Source: Hyperoodon ampullatus (taxonomy: Eukaryota > Chordata > Mammalia > Artiodactyla > Ziphiidae). From it: DNA of 64,000 nucleotides. Where the stretch lies: positions 2,307,527 to 2,371,526 of the forward strand of contig OX457074.1 of NCBI GenBank assembly GCA_949752795.1, given 5' to 3'. Within the stretch, counting starts at the first letter, position 1. The number at the start of each line of letters is the position of its first letter. Of the stretch, positions 11,141-23,260 are shown piece after piece. The notes beneath the pieces are model-generated. The model had not been told where the DNA came from. It worked only from the letters and a program-made list of their open reading frames with translations, and searched no databases. A program made the translations under genes and the position numbers.

Positions 11141-12894
11141 TATTATTTTCCATTATAGATTATTACAAGATATTGAATATAGTTCCCTGTATTATACAGT
11201 AAATCTTTGTTGCTTATCTATTTTTTATATTCTAGTGTGTATCTGTTAATCCCATACTCCTAATTTATCCCTCCCACCCCTCCCTTTCGCCTTTGGTAAC
11301 CATAAGTTTATTTTCTATGCCTGTGAGTCTCTTTCTGTTTTGTAAATAGATTCATTTGCACTATTTTTTAGATTCCACATATAAATGATATCATATAATA
11401 TTTGTCTTCCTCTGTCTGATTTACTTCACCTAGTATGATCATCTCTAGGTCCATCCATGTTGTTGCAAATGGCAATATTTCATTCTTTTTATGGCTGGGT
11501 AATAGTCCATTATATTTACTTTCTTTATCCATTCATCTTCTTTATCCATTCATCAGTTGATGGACTCTCAGATTGCTTCCATGTCTTGGCTATTGTAAAT
11601 AGTGCTGCTATGAGCATTGGAGAGCATGTATCTTTTAGAATTAGTTTTTGTCTTTTCTGGATATATGCCCAGGGATGGGGTTTCTGGACCATATGGTAGC
11701 TCTATTTTTAGTTTTTTAAGGAACTTCCATACTGTTTTCCATAGTGGTTGCAGGAAGGTACATTCCCACAAACAATGTAGGAGAGTTCCCTTTTCTCCAC
11801 ACCCTCTCCAGCATTTATAACTTGTAGACTTTTTGATGATAGCCACTCTGACCAGTGTGAGGTGGTACCTCATTTTGGTTTTGATTTGCATCAAATCAAA
11901 TCAAGTGAGGTTGAGCATCTTTTCATGTGCCTGTCGGCCATTTGTGTGTTTTCTTTGGAGAAATGTCTACTTAGGTATCGTGCCCATTTTTTTAGCGGGT
12001 TTTTTTTTTTTATATATTGAGTTCTATGAGCTGTTTGCACAGTTTGGAAATTAACCCCTTGTCTGTTGCATTGTTTGCAAATATTTTCTCCCATTCCGTA
12101 GGTTGTCTTTTCATTTTGTTTATGGTTTCCTTTGCTGTGCAAAAGCTTTTAAGTTTGATTAGGTCCTATTTGTTTATCTTTGCCTTTATTTATTTTACCT
12201 TAGGGAGCAGAGACTGATCTAAGAAATACTGCTATGGTTTATGCCAGAGAATATTTTGCCTATGTTCTCTTCTAAAAGTTTTATGGCGTCATGTCTTATA
12301 TTTAGGTCTTTAAACCATTTATTTTTGTATATGGCATGAGGGAGTGTTCTAATTTCATTTGTTTACATGAGGCTGTCCAGCTTTCCCAACACTGTCTTTT
12401 CTTCTTTGTTTATTCTCGCCTCCTTTGTTGAAAATAATTGACCATAGGTGTATGCATTTTATTTCTGGGTTCTTTATTCTGTTCCATTGATTTATATGTC
12501 TGTTTTGTGCCAGTACCATGCTGTTTTGATTACTGTAGCCTGTAGTACTGTCTGAAGTCTGGGAGGGTTATGCCTCCAACTTTTTTCTTTTTCCTCAAAA
12601 TTGCTTTGGTAGTTCTGGGTCTTTTTTGGTTCCATATAAATTTTTAGGATTGTTGTTCTAGTTCTGTGAAAAATGTCGTGGATAATTTGATAGGGACTGC
12701 ATTAAATCTGTAGCTTGCTTTGGGTAGTATGGCCATTTTGACATTATTAATTCTTCCAATCCAAGAGCATGGGATATCCTTCCATGTCTTTGAATCACCT
12801 TCAGTTTCTTTAATCAATGTTTTATAATTCTCAGCATATAGGTTTTGCACCTCCTTGATTAGGTTTATTCTTAGTTTTTTGTTTTTTTGGGTTT

Positions 12895-12992
12895 TTTTTT
12901 TTTTGACACTTTTTCTTTTGGCTGCACCATGTGGCTTGTGGGATCTTAGTTCCCTGACAAGCGTGCAGTCCTAACCACCAGGGAATTTCCTT
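12895..12992 (-). mobile_element. SINE fragment (CHR/Bov-tA related)
   Basis: GGCTGCACCATGTGGCTTGT followed by CTAACCACCAGGGAATTTCC is the complement of a shortened tRNA-derived SINE, inserted in the surrounding L1. Confidence 0.7.
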
Positions 12993-13734
12993 TGACAAAA
13001 TTTTAAATGAATTTTTTTTTTACTTTCTTTTTCTGATATTTCATTGTTAGTGTAAGGAAATGCAACCGATTTCTGTATACTAATATTGTATCCTGCAACC
13101 TTGCTGAATTCATTTACTAGTTCTACAAGTTTTTGTGTGGGGTGTTTAGGGTTTTCTATATAGAGTATCATGTCAACTGCATATAATGACAATTTTACTT
13201 CTTCCCTTCCAATTTGGATACCTTTATTTCTTTTTCTTGTCTGTTGTTGCCAGGACTTCCAATACCATGTTGAATAGAAGTGGTGAGAGTGAGCATCCTT
13301 GTCTTGTTCTAGAGTTTAGTGGGAAGGCTTTCAATTTTTCACCATTGAGTATTATGTTGGCTGTGGGTTTGTCATAAATGGCTTTTATTACGTTGAGATA
13401 TAATCCCTCTATACACACTTCGGTGAGAGGTTTTTTTTTTATCATGAATGGATGTTGAATGTTATCAAATGCTTTTTCTACATCTATTGAGATGATCTTG
13501 TGGTTTTTGTCTTTTCTTTTGTTATTGTGGTATATCACATTGATTGATTTGCATATGTTGAACCATCTTTGTGACCACAGAATGAATCCAACTTGATCAT
13601 GGTGTATAATCCTTTTAATATATTGCTGGATTCTGATCTATATTTATTTTTAATTCTTCTTGCCTTACTGATGTGGCTAAAACTTCCAGCATTATGTTGA
13701 GTAGCAGTGACAGAGTGCACATCCTTACTTTTTT

Positions 13735-14830
13735 CCTTATCTTAGGGATAAGGCATTCAGTCTTTCATCATTAAATATGATGTTAACTACAAATTTTTTT
13801 TGTAGATGTTCTTTAGCAAGTTTAGGAAATTCCTTTACTCCTAGTTTGCTTAGAATTTTAATCATGAATGGGTGTTGAATTTTGTCAAATGCTTTTTTCT
13901 GCTTTAATTAATATGATCATGTGATTTTTCTTCTTTAACCTGTAAATATAGTAGATTGCATTGATTGATTTTTAAATATTGAATTATCTTTATTTCCCTG
14001 GAATAAGTCCCACCTGGACATGGTGTATAATTCTTTTATGTAATGCTGAATTCTATTTGCTAATATTTTGATAAAGATTTTTGTATCTATATTCATTAAG
14101 GATTCATTTTAAAACTATCCTTTTTTTAAACATCTTTATTGGAGTATGATTGCTTTACAATGTGGTGTTAGTTTCTGCTGTATAACAAAGTGAATCAGCT
14201 ATAGGCATACATATATCCCCATATCCCTTCCCTCTTGCGTCTCCCTCCTACCTTCCCTATCCCACCCCTCCAGGTGGTCACAAAGCACCAAACTGATCTC
14301 CCTGTGCCATGCAGCTGCTTCCCACTAGCCATCCATTTTACATTCGGTAGTGTATATATATCAATGCTACTCTCTCACTTCGTCCTAGCTTACCCTTCCC
14401 CCTCCCCATGTCTTCAAGTCCATTCTCCACATCTGTGTCTTTATTCCTGTCCCTGCCCCTAGGTTCATCAGAACCTTTTTTTTTTTTTAGATTCCATATA
14501 TATGTGTTAGCATACGGTATTGGTTTTTCTCTTTCTGACTTACTTCACTCTGTATGACAGACTCTAGTTCCCTCCACCTCACTACAAATAACTCAATTTC
14601 GTTTCTTTTTATGGCTGAGTAATATTCCATTGTATATATGTGCCACATCTTCTTTATCCATTCATCTGTTGATGGACACTTAGGTTGCTTCCATGTCCTA
14701 GCTATTGTAAATAGTGCTGCAGTGAACATTGTGGCACATGACTCTTTTTGAATTATGGTTTTCTCGGGGTATATGCCCAGGAGTGGGATTGCTGGGTCAT
14801 ATGGTAGTTCTATGTTTAAAAACTATTCTT
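13735..14830 (-). mobile_element. Further L1 fragments, antisense
   Basis: 13735-14105 repeats an ORF2 region already present at 13240-13500, so it is a separate, older copy. 14112-14830 is a different L1 3' end (ORF2 C-terminal piece open at 14487-14729). Confidence 0.75.
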
Positions 14831-14959
14831 TTTTAATCTTACAGTTTATCCTTTCACTGCTTATAAGCAAATATACTCCCCCTTTTGTAGGTAACCGGTA
14901 ATATATTATACACATTTCTCTCCTTCTTTATTTTTTTACTTTATTTTTTACTTAACAAT

Positions 14960-16195
14960 ATATCTTGGAGAGAGTAAGCTTCAAAAACAAATCAGGGATG
15001 ACATCAAGGCAAATGGTACAGTTGGATGCTCCAAAAATCAGCCCTTCCACTGAAGCAACCAGTGACAATTGACAGAATCAACTGTTTTGGAACTCTGAAA
15101 TCTAGTAAATACTTACAGCTCTCAGAGGAGTGTGTAAAAAAGAAAGGAGATGTTAAATGTTGACATTTAAGATCAAGTCACTGGGACTTCCCTGAAGGTC
15201 CAGTGGTTAATACTCCATGCTCACGATGCAGGGGGCACAGGTTTGACCCATGGTTGGGGAACTAAGATCCCAAATGCCACACCATGTGGCCAATAAATAA
15301 ATAAATAAATAAATAAAGTTAGTATTAAAAACATAGTTAAAAAAAAACGATCAAGTCACTGACTGATCACTAAGATATTAGAATAGAAACTTCAGTGACC
15401 ACACAGGAAAAGGAACATAGTCTTTGCAAAAATAGTTTGGAAAAGTTACTAAACAAATGGATGACTATATCCCTCAACAAGCAGCAACAGCAAACTCTGG
15501 GGAGGAGAAAAGAATCTGATTTCCAGAGTTACCACATTATAAAATTCAAAATGTCTACTGTTCAACAACTACAAAATAATTACACAGCATACAAAGAAAC
15601 AGAAAATATGGCCCATTCACAGGAAAAGAAATTGACAGAAACCATCCCTAAGGAAGCAGACATTGGACTTACTAGACAAAGACTTTAAATCAACTGTTTT
15701 AAAAATACACCCAAAGAGCTAAAGAAAAGCATGGATAAAGAACTAAAGAAAACCAAGAGAATGGTGTACAAACAAATGAGAATATCAATAAAGATATAGA
15801 AATTATAAAATGGAACCAAATAGAAAATCTGGAGCTGAAAAATACAATACCTGAAATGAAAAACTGACTAGAGAGGTTCAACAGTATTTCTGAGCAAGCA
15901 GAAGAGTCAGTGAATGAAAGCCAATTGAAATGATCCAGGATGAAGGACAGGAAGGAAGAAAAAAATGAAGAGAAATGAACAGAGCCTGAGACGTGTGGGA
16001 CACATCAAGTATACAAACATATGCATTATGGAAGTCCCAGGAGGAGAAGGCGGACAGAAAGCATATTTGAAGAAACAACATCCAAAAATGTCCCAAATTT
16101 GGTGAAAGACATGAATCTACACATCCAAGAAGCTCAAAGAATTCCAAGTAAGATAAACTTGAAAAGATCCAAACTGAGACACATTCTAACAATAA
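14960..16195 (+). mobile_element. Older L1M ORF1 region
   Basis: Sense-strand L1 ORF1 remnants (TVQQLQNNYTAYKETENMAH; later GSPRRRRRTESIFEETTSKN) with stops. It is split by a SINE at 15184-15348. 14831-14959 is AT-rich and unassigned. Confidence 0.65.
15184..15348 (+). mobile_element. tRNA-derived SINE, short variant
   Basis: Head GGACTTCCCTGAAGGTCCAG, tail (AATA)n. A perfect 13-bp duplication GATCAAGTCACTG flanks it (15171-15183, 15349-15361). Confidence 0.92.
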
Positions 16196-16400
16196 ATAAG
16201 TCAGACTGTGTCACTGGTCTGCTCAAAATTCTGCAGTGGCCCCTCATCTCAGAGCAAAATTCAAAGTCCTTACAATATCCTGTGAGGTCCTTCATAATCC
16301 CACCACCCCTACCACATCACCTCTCTGACTCCATCTTCTAGCACTCTCCCTCACTCTCTCTCCAGCCACACTGGCCCCCTTGCTGTTCTTCAAACCCATT
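16195..16400 (+). mobile_element. L2 LINE fragment
   Basis: AAGTCAGACTGTGTCACTGG followed by CCACACTGGCCCCCTTGCTG matches the conserved 3' portion of L2. Confidence 0.6.
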
Positions 16401-16404
16401 AGTA

Positions 16405-17690
16405 ATTCAATCTCAATTACTAATGAAGTTGTGTTGAAGTCTCCAACTATAAAAGTGAATTTGTCTATTTCTCCTTGCAGTTCAATTGTTGTTTGTCTCA
16501 CATATTTTGACACTCTTGTTAGATGTATGTACATCAAGGAGTGTTATGTCTTCTTGGAAAATTAACCCCTTTATCATTATATAATGCTCCTCTTTATGAC
16601 TGATAATTTTCCTTGTTCTGCTTTGTTTGAAATTAATATAGCTACTCCAGCTTTCTTTTGATTAGTGTTGTCATGGTTACCTTTCTCCATTCCTTTATTT
16701 TTAATCTATTGTATCTTTATGTTTAAAGTAAGTTTCTTGTAAACAACATAGAGTTTGGTGGGGTTTTTTTTATTTGTTTGTTTGTTTTTGTTTTCGATAC
16801 GCAGGCCTCTCACTGTGGTGGTCTCTCCCGTTGCGGAGCACAGGAGTGCTCACGGGCCTAGCTGCTCCGTGGCATGTGGGATCTTCCCAGACCAGGTCAT
16901 GAACCCGTGTCCCCTACATTGGCAGGAGGACTCTCAACCACTTCACCACCAGGGAAGCCCTGGTGTTGTTTTTTATCCACACTGTCAGTTACTATCTTTT
17001 CATTGGTGTATTTAGTCCATTCATATTTAAATGATTTTTGATATAGTTGGATTAATATCTACCATATTTGTAGCTCTTTTCTATTTATTGTACTTGTTCT
17101 CTGTTTTTTTTTTTAATCTGTCCCCTATTTTTCTACCTTCTCTGGCTTTAATGGAACATTTATATGGTTCCATTTTCTCTTCTCTCTTAGCATACCAATT
17201 ATACTTCTTTTAAAAATGTTTTTAGTGGTTACCCTAGAGTTTGTGATACATATTTTAAGTGATCTAAGTCCATTTTCAAATAACACTATCCTTCCTCACA
17301 GCAAGTACAGGTACGTCATCACAAAGTATTCCCTATTCCTCCCTCCTGTCTCTTATAACTTTGCTGTAATTCATCTCATTTATCCATAATCACCCAGTAT
17401 TGTTGCTATTATTATGTAAACCATTTTCTATTAGATCAATTAAGAATAATAAAAATAAAATATTTATTTTGTCTTCATTTATTCTTCCTCTAATGGTCTT
17501 CCTTTCTATTTATAGAACTAAGTTTTTGGTATCTATCATTTCCCTTCTCTCTGAAGAACTTCTTTTAACATTTTTTCCCAGGACAGGTCTACGGGCAACA
17601 AATTCCCTTAATTTTTGTTTGTCTGAAAAAGTTTTTATGTTCAATTTTGAAGGATAATTTTCACTAAATACAAAATTCTATATTGTTATG
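16405..17690 (-). mobile_element. L1M fragment with nested SINE
   Basis: Antisense L1 sequence from the ORF2 start back through ORF1 (AATATAGCTACTCCAGCTTT near 16640; GACAGGTCTACGGGCAACAA near 17583). A SINE sits at about 16775-16962. Confidence 0.7.
16775..16962 (-). mobile_element. CHR-2-type SINE, internally deleted
   Basis: Poly(T)-side TACGCAGGCCTCTCACTGTG to head CCACCAGGGAAGCCC, lacking about 30 bp in the middle. The flanks share an imperfect TGGTG-G-GTTTTTT repeat. Confidence 0.8.
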
Positions 17691-17692
17691 CA

Positions 17693-18090
17693 CCTAGAGA
17701 ATATCATACTAAGTGAAGTAAGTCATACAGAGAAAGACAAATATTATATGATATCACTTATATGTGGAATCTAAAAAATAGTGCAAATGAATCTATTTAC
17801 AAAACAGAAACAGACTCACAGACATAGAAAACAAACTTATGGTTACCAAAGGGGAAAAGGAGGGGGAAGGGATAAATTAGGAGTATGGAATTAGCAGATA
17901 CAAACTGCTATACATAAAGTAGGTAAGCAACAAGGATTTACTGTATAGCACAGGGAACTATATTTGATATCTTGTAATAACCTATAGCGGAAAATAATCT
18001 GGAAAAAATATATATCTGAATCACTTTGCTCTACACCTGAAACTAACATGATATTTTAAATCAACACTACTTAATTAAAGAAAAAAACTC
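17693..18090 (+). mobile_element. L1 3' end
   Basis: Sense L1 ORF2 end and 3' UTR (ATATGTGGAATCTAAAAAAT; TAGCACAGGGAACTATATTT), ending in an A-rich tail. Similar to the 3' part of the L1 at 8230-10079. Confidence 0.8.
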
Positions 18091-19189
18091 TATGTTGTTA
18101 TTGTTTTTTCTTTCCACACTTGAAAAAAGATTTCACCCCACTCTGATTTTGTTTGCACAGTTTCTGAGAAGTGTGGTGTAACTCATATTTGTACCCTCCC
18201 TCCCCAGCTTCATTCAAGATTTTCTCCCCACTGCCTCCTCCCCCACAGTTTGTATAGACTCCAATCTCTGGCTCTCTGACCACAAGAGCATCCCCTCTGT
18301 GATCTCCTTGCTGCCTCCCTCTGACCTCGTGGGGACCCCAGCCTGGACTCTCCTCCACTTTCCACCAACCACTCTACCCTCCACTCTTTCCTTGCCCAAC
18401 TTAAGAGTCCCCTGGAAACCACTTGAGCAACCCTCGCTAATGTCTGCTCCTCCCTTGCCTGCTAAGCAACCTCTACCTGGTCAACTCAACAATCTGCCCA
18501 CAGATGGTGCTGAGCCCAGCTGGAGAGCAGCCCACCACCTGGGACCCCCACCGTGCCTCCTGGGGTCACTGCAACCCCATGACCTCTCACAAGCAAGAGG
18601 GCTCTAGGGGCCCTGCATATTCTTCCATTTCCCGTGGCCAGTCCTCTCCCCGGTCCCCATGGCAGCAGCTACACTTGAGACTTACCTTTCTCCACTGTCC
18701 TTAAACCTCTGGGACCATCCACCATCTCCCCTCTCCTCAGCTACTAACTTCACACCTACTTTGCATACATACCTATACAGGAACCCCCAAATGTCTTGAA
18801 CAACTCTGTTTCCTCTGAAATGTGGGCACATCTCAGTCCCCATCTGGCCGTTCACAGCAGGATTTGACTTTGCTGACCACTCCGTTCTCCTTGAAACACT
18901 CTCCCAGCCCCCCCCCAAATTCAGGGCCACCTCCCTCTGCATTGCCTCACACTCTCTGGTCACTCTCTCACAGGTGCTGCCCTGAGACCCTCGACCCTCT
19001 GTTCTCTCTCCACCCCCCTGTCCTGGACCATCAGACCCATGCCATCGAACTTCACTTACAACAAGTTGTCCCAAGCCCCCAATTTACATCTCCAATCCCA
19101 GCTTCTTTACTGATTGTTCAGATCCATGTAGCCAACTGCCTGCTGGACAGCTCCTCCTAGATGTCTCAGAAACACTCAGACTCAGCATG

Positions 19190-19775
19190 ATCAAAATGGA
19201 GCTGATGGCACAATCACTTTGGAGAACTACTTGGCAGAATCTTCTAAAGGAGAATGCACGCCCACGCCATGGCTCACAATCCCACTCCTCGTGTCCAACA
19301 ACAGTGTATACATATGTGCACCAAAGCACATGTACAAGAGCGCTCACAGAAGCACTGATCATGAGGACGCCAAATTGGAACCTATCCAAATGCCCATCAA
19401 CAGTAGAACAGCTAAATAAATGTTGGCACATTCAAATGCTGGAATACCCGCCTACAGTACTGAAAATGAATGATTTATCCAACAATATGGATAAATCTCA
19501 CAAACATTATGTTGAGCAAAAGAAGCCAGACATGAAGGAGTACACACTGTTCACTTCCAATTATATGCAAAACTGAGCTGTGGTGCTAGGAGTTAAGACC
19601 TAGGGGAGCAGTAGCTGAAGGGAACAGGAGGGGGCATCTGAGTGCCAGTGACATTTCTCAACCTGGTACTCACCCTGGGTGCTAGTTACACAGCCATGTT
19701 TGGTTTGTGCAAATCACTGATTGTGGTTTGTGCACTTTTCTGCATAAATTTTATACTCCAATGAGAAGTTGAAAA
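19190..19775 (+). mobile_element. Old L1 3' end (L1ME-like) inside the L2
   Basis: GCCCATCAACAGTAGAACAG and GATAAATCTCACAAACATTA are typical of an old L1 ORF2 end; the piece ends in GTTGAAAAAAAC. L2 sequence resumes on the other side. Confidence 0.7.
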
Positions 19776-20380
19776 AAACAGGACACATCCTCTTCCCCAT
19801 CAAGCACCCCCTCTCGCTGGTGCTCTTTCTCTCAGAGAATGGTCCCAACTTTCCACGCAGTTGCCCAAGTCAGAAGTTGAATGTTATTCCCTGCTGTTCC
19901 CCGCTCCTTGTCATTCGCAGCCCAGCGCTATCACTCTACCTTCTAACCATGTCTCAAATTCACCCACTTCTCTTCACCTCCACTGCCTCTTCCTTAACCC
20001 AGACCCAGCTCCCCGCTCTCCCGTGCTTCTGCAGCAGCTTCCCAGCCTCCCATCTTGTCCTTCTGAGTCAACCCCACACAGCTGCCAGAGGGACCCTTCT
20101 GGAATGAAAATCTGATCTCCCCTGATTAAAAAAGTTCAGTGATTTCCTAAAGCTTCCAGATAAAGCCCACCCTCCTGCTCTGGAGTCCCAGGGGCTCTGT
20201 GTTCTGGGGCTCTGACTCCACTCCAGCCCCAGCGCTATGCCCCAGGAAGTCTCACTAGCCTTTGCACGGGCTTTTCCCTTGGCCGGGAACCCTCTCCATC
20301 CCCTCATCCCTGCTTTTCCTGGCGGAGGCCCACACATCCTTCAAGCCTCAGCTCAGATATCCTCCCACCTCCACAAAGGG

Positions 20381-20646
20381 TTTGGGCCCCCCTGGGCTGT
20401 CACAGCAGCATGTGCTACCCCCATCCCAGTACATACCACACTCACTGTAGTGAAAATGGCTGCATGTGTATCCACTTCCCCCAGTAAACCTTGGGCTCCG
20501 TGGAGGAGGCCATTGTGTGTGCCTTGTTCACTACTCCATCCCCAGAGCCTAGTATGGTAGAAGCTCAGGAAGGTTTTGTTGGATGGATGAAGGACCCCAG
20601 GAAGAAGAAAAACATCCAGGCTGCAAAGTGCTGAAGGCCTGGGGTT
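20381..20646 (+). repeat. Local duplication, copy 1 (L2 3' end)
   Basis: 266 bp starting TTTGGGCCCCCCTGGGCTGT, nearly identical by eye to 21900-22164 in the same orientation, 1.5 kb apart. Confidence 0.9.
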
Positions 20647-20906
20647 GGTGAAAAGGTAGGGGGAATTTCCCCCTTAAGAGACAAGAGTTCTAGAATTAAA
20701 AATCTTAGAACATCAGAGCTTGAAGGGACCTCAGAGGCCATCTAATAATCCACTTTTTGATTTATTAATGAGAAACCTAAAGGAAGGAGCCACTGGCTGG
20801 ACAAGGATGGGTGGGAGGAGGGAGAGGCGGCAGCTGCAGAGTAAGGCAAGGTGATGATGAAAGTGAATATTTAGTGTTGACAGGGCTCCTACAATAAGTA
20901 AAGATA

Positions 20907-20984
20907 GGGCTTCCCTGGTGGCACAGTGGTTGAGAGTCCGCCTGCCGATGCAGGGGACGCGGGTTCGTGCCCCGGTCCGGGAGG

Positions 20985-21042
<58 letters not shown>

Positions 21043-21200
21043 GCCGCATGCCGCGGAGTGGCTGGGGCTGGGCCCGTGAGCCATGGCCGCAGAGCCTGCG
21101 TGTCCGGAGGCTGTGCTCCGCAGCGGGAGAGGCCACAGCAGTGAGAGGCCCGCGTACCGCAAAAAATATAATAAAATAAATAAATAAATAAATAAATAAA
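20907..21200 (+). mobile_element. CHR-2-type SINE with internal heptanucleotide expansion
   Basis: Head GGGCTTCCCTGGTGGCACAG and tail (AAAT)n, flanked by TAAAGATA on both sides (20899-20906, 21201-21208). The usual single GATCCCGCATGCCGC segment is expanded (20984-21050). Confidence 0.92.
20984..21050 (+). repeat. (GCATCCC)n heptamer repeat inside a SINE
   Basis: About eight tandem copies of the 7-mer GCATCCC, ending in two GCATGCC variants. Confidence 0.95.
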
Positions 21201-21297
21201 TAAAGATAACATTCCTTCTGGGTATGATGGTGGGGTCCCACAGGTGGCCCGCTTCCCAGGTCTCCCCAGTAGAGCTGGACTCGCCTCCTCACAATGA

Positions 21298-21311
21298 CCA
21301 CTAGATGGCGC
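21298..21311 (+). promoter_or_regulatory. CTCF-like core motif
   Basis: CCACTAGATGGCGC matches all positions of the CCASYAGRKGGCRS core, in + orientation, 3.7 kb upstream of DLX3. It is a motif match only. Confidence 0.6.
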
Positions 21312-21899
21312 CAGCTCACCAGGCAATGAAGAGAGCAAGGGCTGGCCGGCTCACCCTCTGCTTCCGTCCTCCTTCCTAAGTTCCTCCCCTCAGACCTGGC
21401 ACTCTGTGAGACCAGTTGTTGTGGCCGTGCCCAGGTGGCATAATACTTAGGCTTCAGGGAACAGCTCGCTTCAACAAGGTACCTGTTCTCATGCCAGAGA
21501 GAGGGTGGGCAATGGACTCTGACCTGGGCATTGATTGGCCAGCACCGCCCCTTCTCCCTCCCACCAGCCTCCCAGAGGCACCTGCCTGACTGCCCTCCAT
21601 TACCCCTCCACCAGGGGCAGGACTCTGGCCAGACTGATACCTGCTCATCTTGTTGGCTCAGGCGAGGTGCTGTGGGTGGCACTGGTCCCACAGTATCCTC
21701 TGGCAACCTCGCAGCCTGAGCTGGTAGGTGCCAGCCCAGTGGCTGGTGGCTTCAGTCCTGCTGGTCTGACAGGCCCCTTTGGGGCCATATGGCCCCATCT
21801 GGGAAGCTGCTCCTGCCCTAGAGTGGGACACCTTGACACCGGTGCCTGCTCCATGCCACCCCTTTTCCTAACCCCACAAGCATACCCAGCCAAGATGGG

Positions 21900-22164
21900 T
21901 TTGGGCCCCCTTGGGTTGTCACAGCAGCGTGTGCTACCCCTATCCCAGCACATACCACACTCACTGTAGTGAAAGTGGCTGCATGTGTATCCACTTCCCC
22001 ACTAAACCTTGGGCTCCGTGGAGGAGGCCATTGTGTGTGCCTTGTTCACTACTCCATCCCCAGAACCTAGTATGGTAGAAGCTCGGGAAGGATTTGTTGG
22101 ATGGATGAAGGACCCCAGGAAGAAGAAAAACATCCAGGCTGCAAAGTGCTGAAGACCTGGGGTG
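21900..22164 (+). repeat. Local duplication, copy 2
   Basis: About 265 bp matching copy 1 with a handful of substitutions and one short indel. The match ends abruptly at CTGGGGTGGAT. Confidence 0.9.
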
Positions 22165-22639
22165 GATCTCCCTCTCCAGTATTAGGGAGTCTCAGTTATT
22201 CATTCAACAAACATCTACTGAGCACTGAGGACCTGCCCTCGGTAACTGGAAGGTAGTAGTCAACTGGACAGATGCAGTCCCTGGTGTCCTGGAGCACAGA
22301 AGGCAATGGGGCACCAGATACTAACCTCACATCACCAAACAATTGTTTAATTGCTCGCTTAAGCCCCTAATGCTGCAGTTTTAATCCACTTCTAGAACTC
22401 TTGGGCTTTCAGAGCAGAATGCAGCATAGAAATTATCCTAACATAACCCACCATCACCACCACCCTTTCATGATTCCAGGGTTCCGGACTCCCAGCCCAG
22501 TGCTCCTTCACTTTACTCAGGAGCGGCAGTGAGGAGGGAAGGGAGTGAGGCCTTTGTGAGAACCGCGTGAGGAAGACGACTCTCTGCTTTCTCTGAATTA
22601 CCTGGCCCTTCTCTGTCTCGGTTGATGGATGGATGAATG

Positions 22640-23260
22640 AATGAGCCCCCGAGAAGGGGCTTATCCGACGCTTTGGAGACCTGAGGACTCCAAAGCAGAC
22701 CCTGCCCGCCTCCCCCGCTCTCGTCCTGGGAGGGGGAGCCGGCCTGCCCAGTGCGCTTCCTGCCCCCAGCGCCGCGGGCTCTCTAGGCGCCCTCTTGGCA
22801 ACAGAACAGAGGGCATCGAGAGCGGGTGGTAACTCGCCCCGCCACGGGCTCGGAGCGGCGGGCGATAGGCGCTGGGGGGACGCGGAGATAGACAGATAGC
22901 GCTCCCCTAGCCCGCCCCCCGCCCCCACCTTTCCCACGCCTCCCCGGAGCCACCTGGACCTGGCGGGCACTCCTGCCCCTCGGCCCGCGGACTGTGGCCC
23001 TCTGTCTCAGCCAACGGCAGCTCTCAAAGCCCTTAGAACCCTGGCAGCCCGCCGTGGCGGTCTGACTTTGGCAAGGGGCACAGAGCCCCCTGCACGCTTC
23101 TCTACCGGACAGAGTCTATGAAGGAGGCCCTTCCTCGGGGCTGGGTGAGACTTGGGGAGGCCGCAGAGGCCAGGACTGACCAGAAGGTGGCGCGCTGGCA
23201 CCGCGTGTCCCTGGGACGCGTCAGCCGGCCAGGCAGGGAAAGGGGACAGGAGAAGAATTG
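22640..23260. other. CpG-rich patch 1.7-2.3 kb upstream of DLX3
   Basis: GC-rich and CpG-dense relative to its flanks, with a CTCF-like motif at 23180-23193. No coding sequence is recognised. The rest of 22165-24530 holds no recognisable gene or transposon beyond short C-rich and CA-rich runs. Confidence 0.5.
23180..23193 (+). promoter_or_regulatory. CTCF-like core motif
   Basis: CCAGAAGGTGGCGC matches the CTCF core with one mismatch, + orientation, 1.8 kb upstream of DLX3 within a CpG-rich patch. Confidence 0.5.

Larger units (their letters stand above)
10345..13730 (-). mobile_element. L1 fragments, antisense, with nested SINE
   Basis: 10345-10610 is an ORF2 piece. From about 10615 an L1 3' UTR begins, is interrupted by a CHR-1 SINE (10745-11140), and resumes (CATTATAGATTATTACAAGA) into ORF2 sequence up to about 13730. 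Open remnants include the C-rich motif at 11568-11894 and [15 protein letters not shown] and FEN-like RT pieces near 13000-13500. All are inactive. Confidence 0.8.
18180..20646 (+). mobile_element. Long ancient L2 LINE, interrupted by an L1
   Basis: Sense-strand L2 remnants in order: the region before the RT catalytic motif (ACCACTCCGTTCTCCTTGAA near 18879), the RT block after YADD (TTTACATCTCCAATCCCAGC near 19082; frame QIYISNP), then after the L1 insertion the 3' part (GAGTCAACCCCACACAGCTG near 20065) and the 3' end (TGTTCACTACTCCATCCCCA). The first few hundred bases are less certain. Confidence 0.55.

Noticed and set aside
20984..21050. Possible CRISPR-like repeat array
   Set aside because: Seven-bp direct tandem units without spacers in a mammalian SINE.
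20777..21706. 309-codon open frame on the - strand
   Set aside because: Runs through a SINE and its heptamer repeat; the repeated residues come from the GCATCCC expansion.
22392..22970. 192-codon - strand open frame upstream of DLX3
   Set aside because: No recognised domain; GC-rich patch with similar open frames on the other strand.
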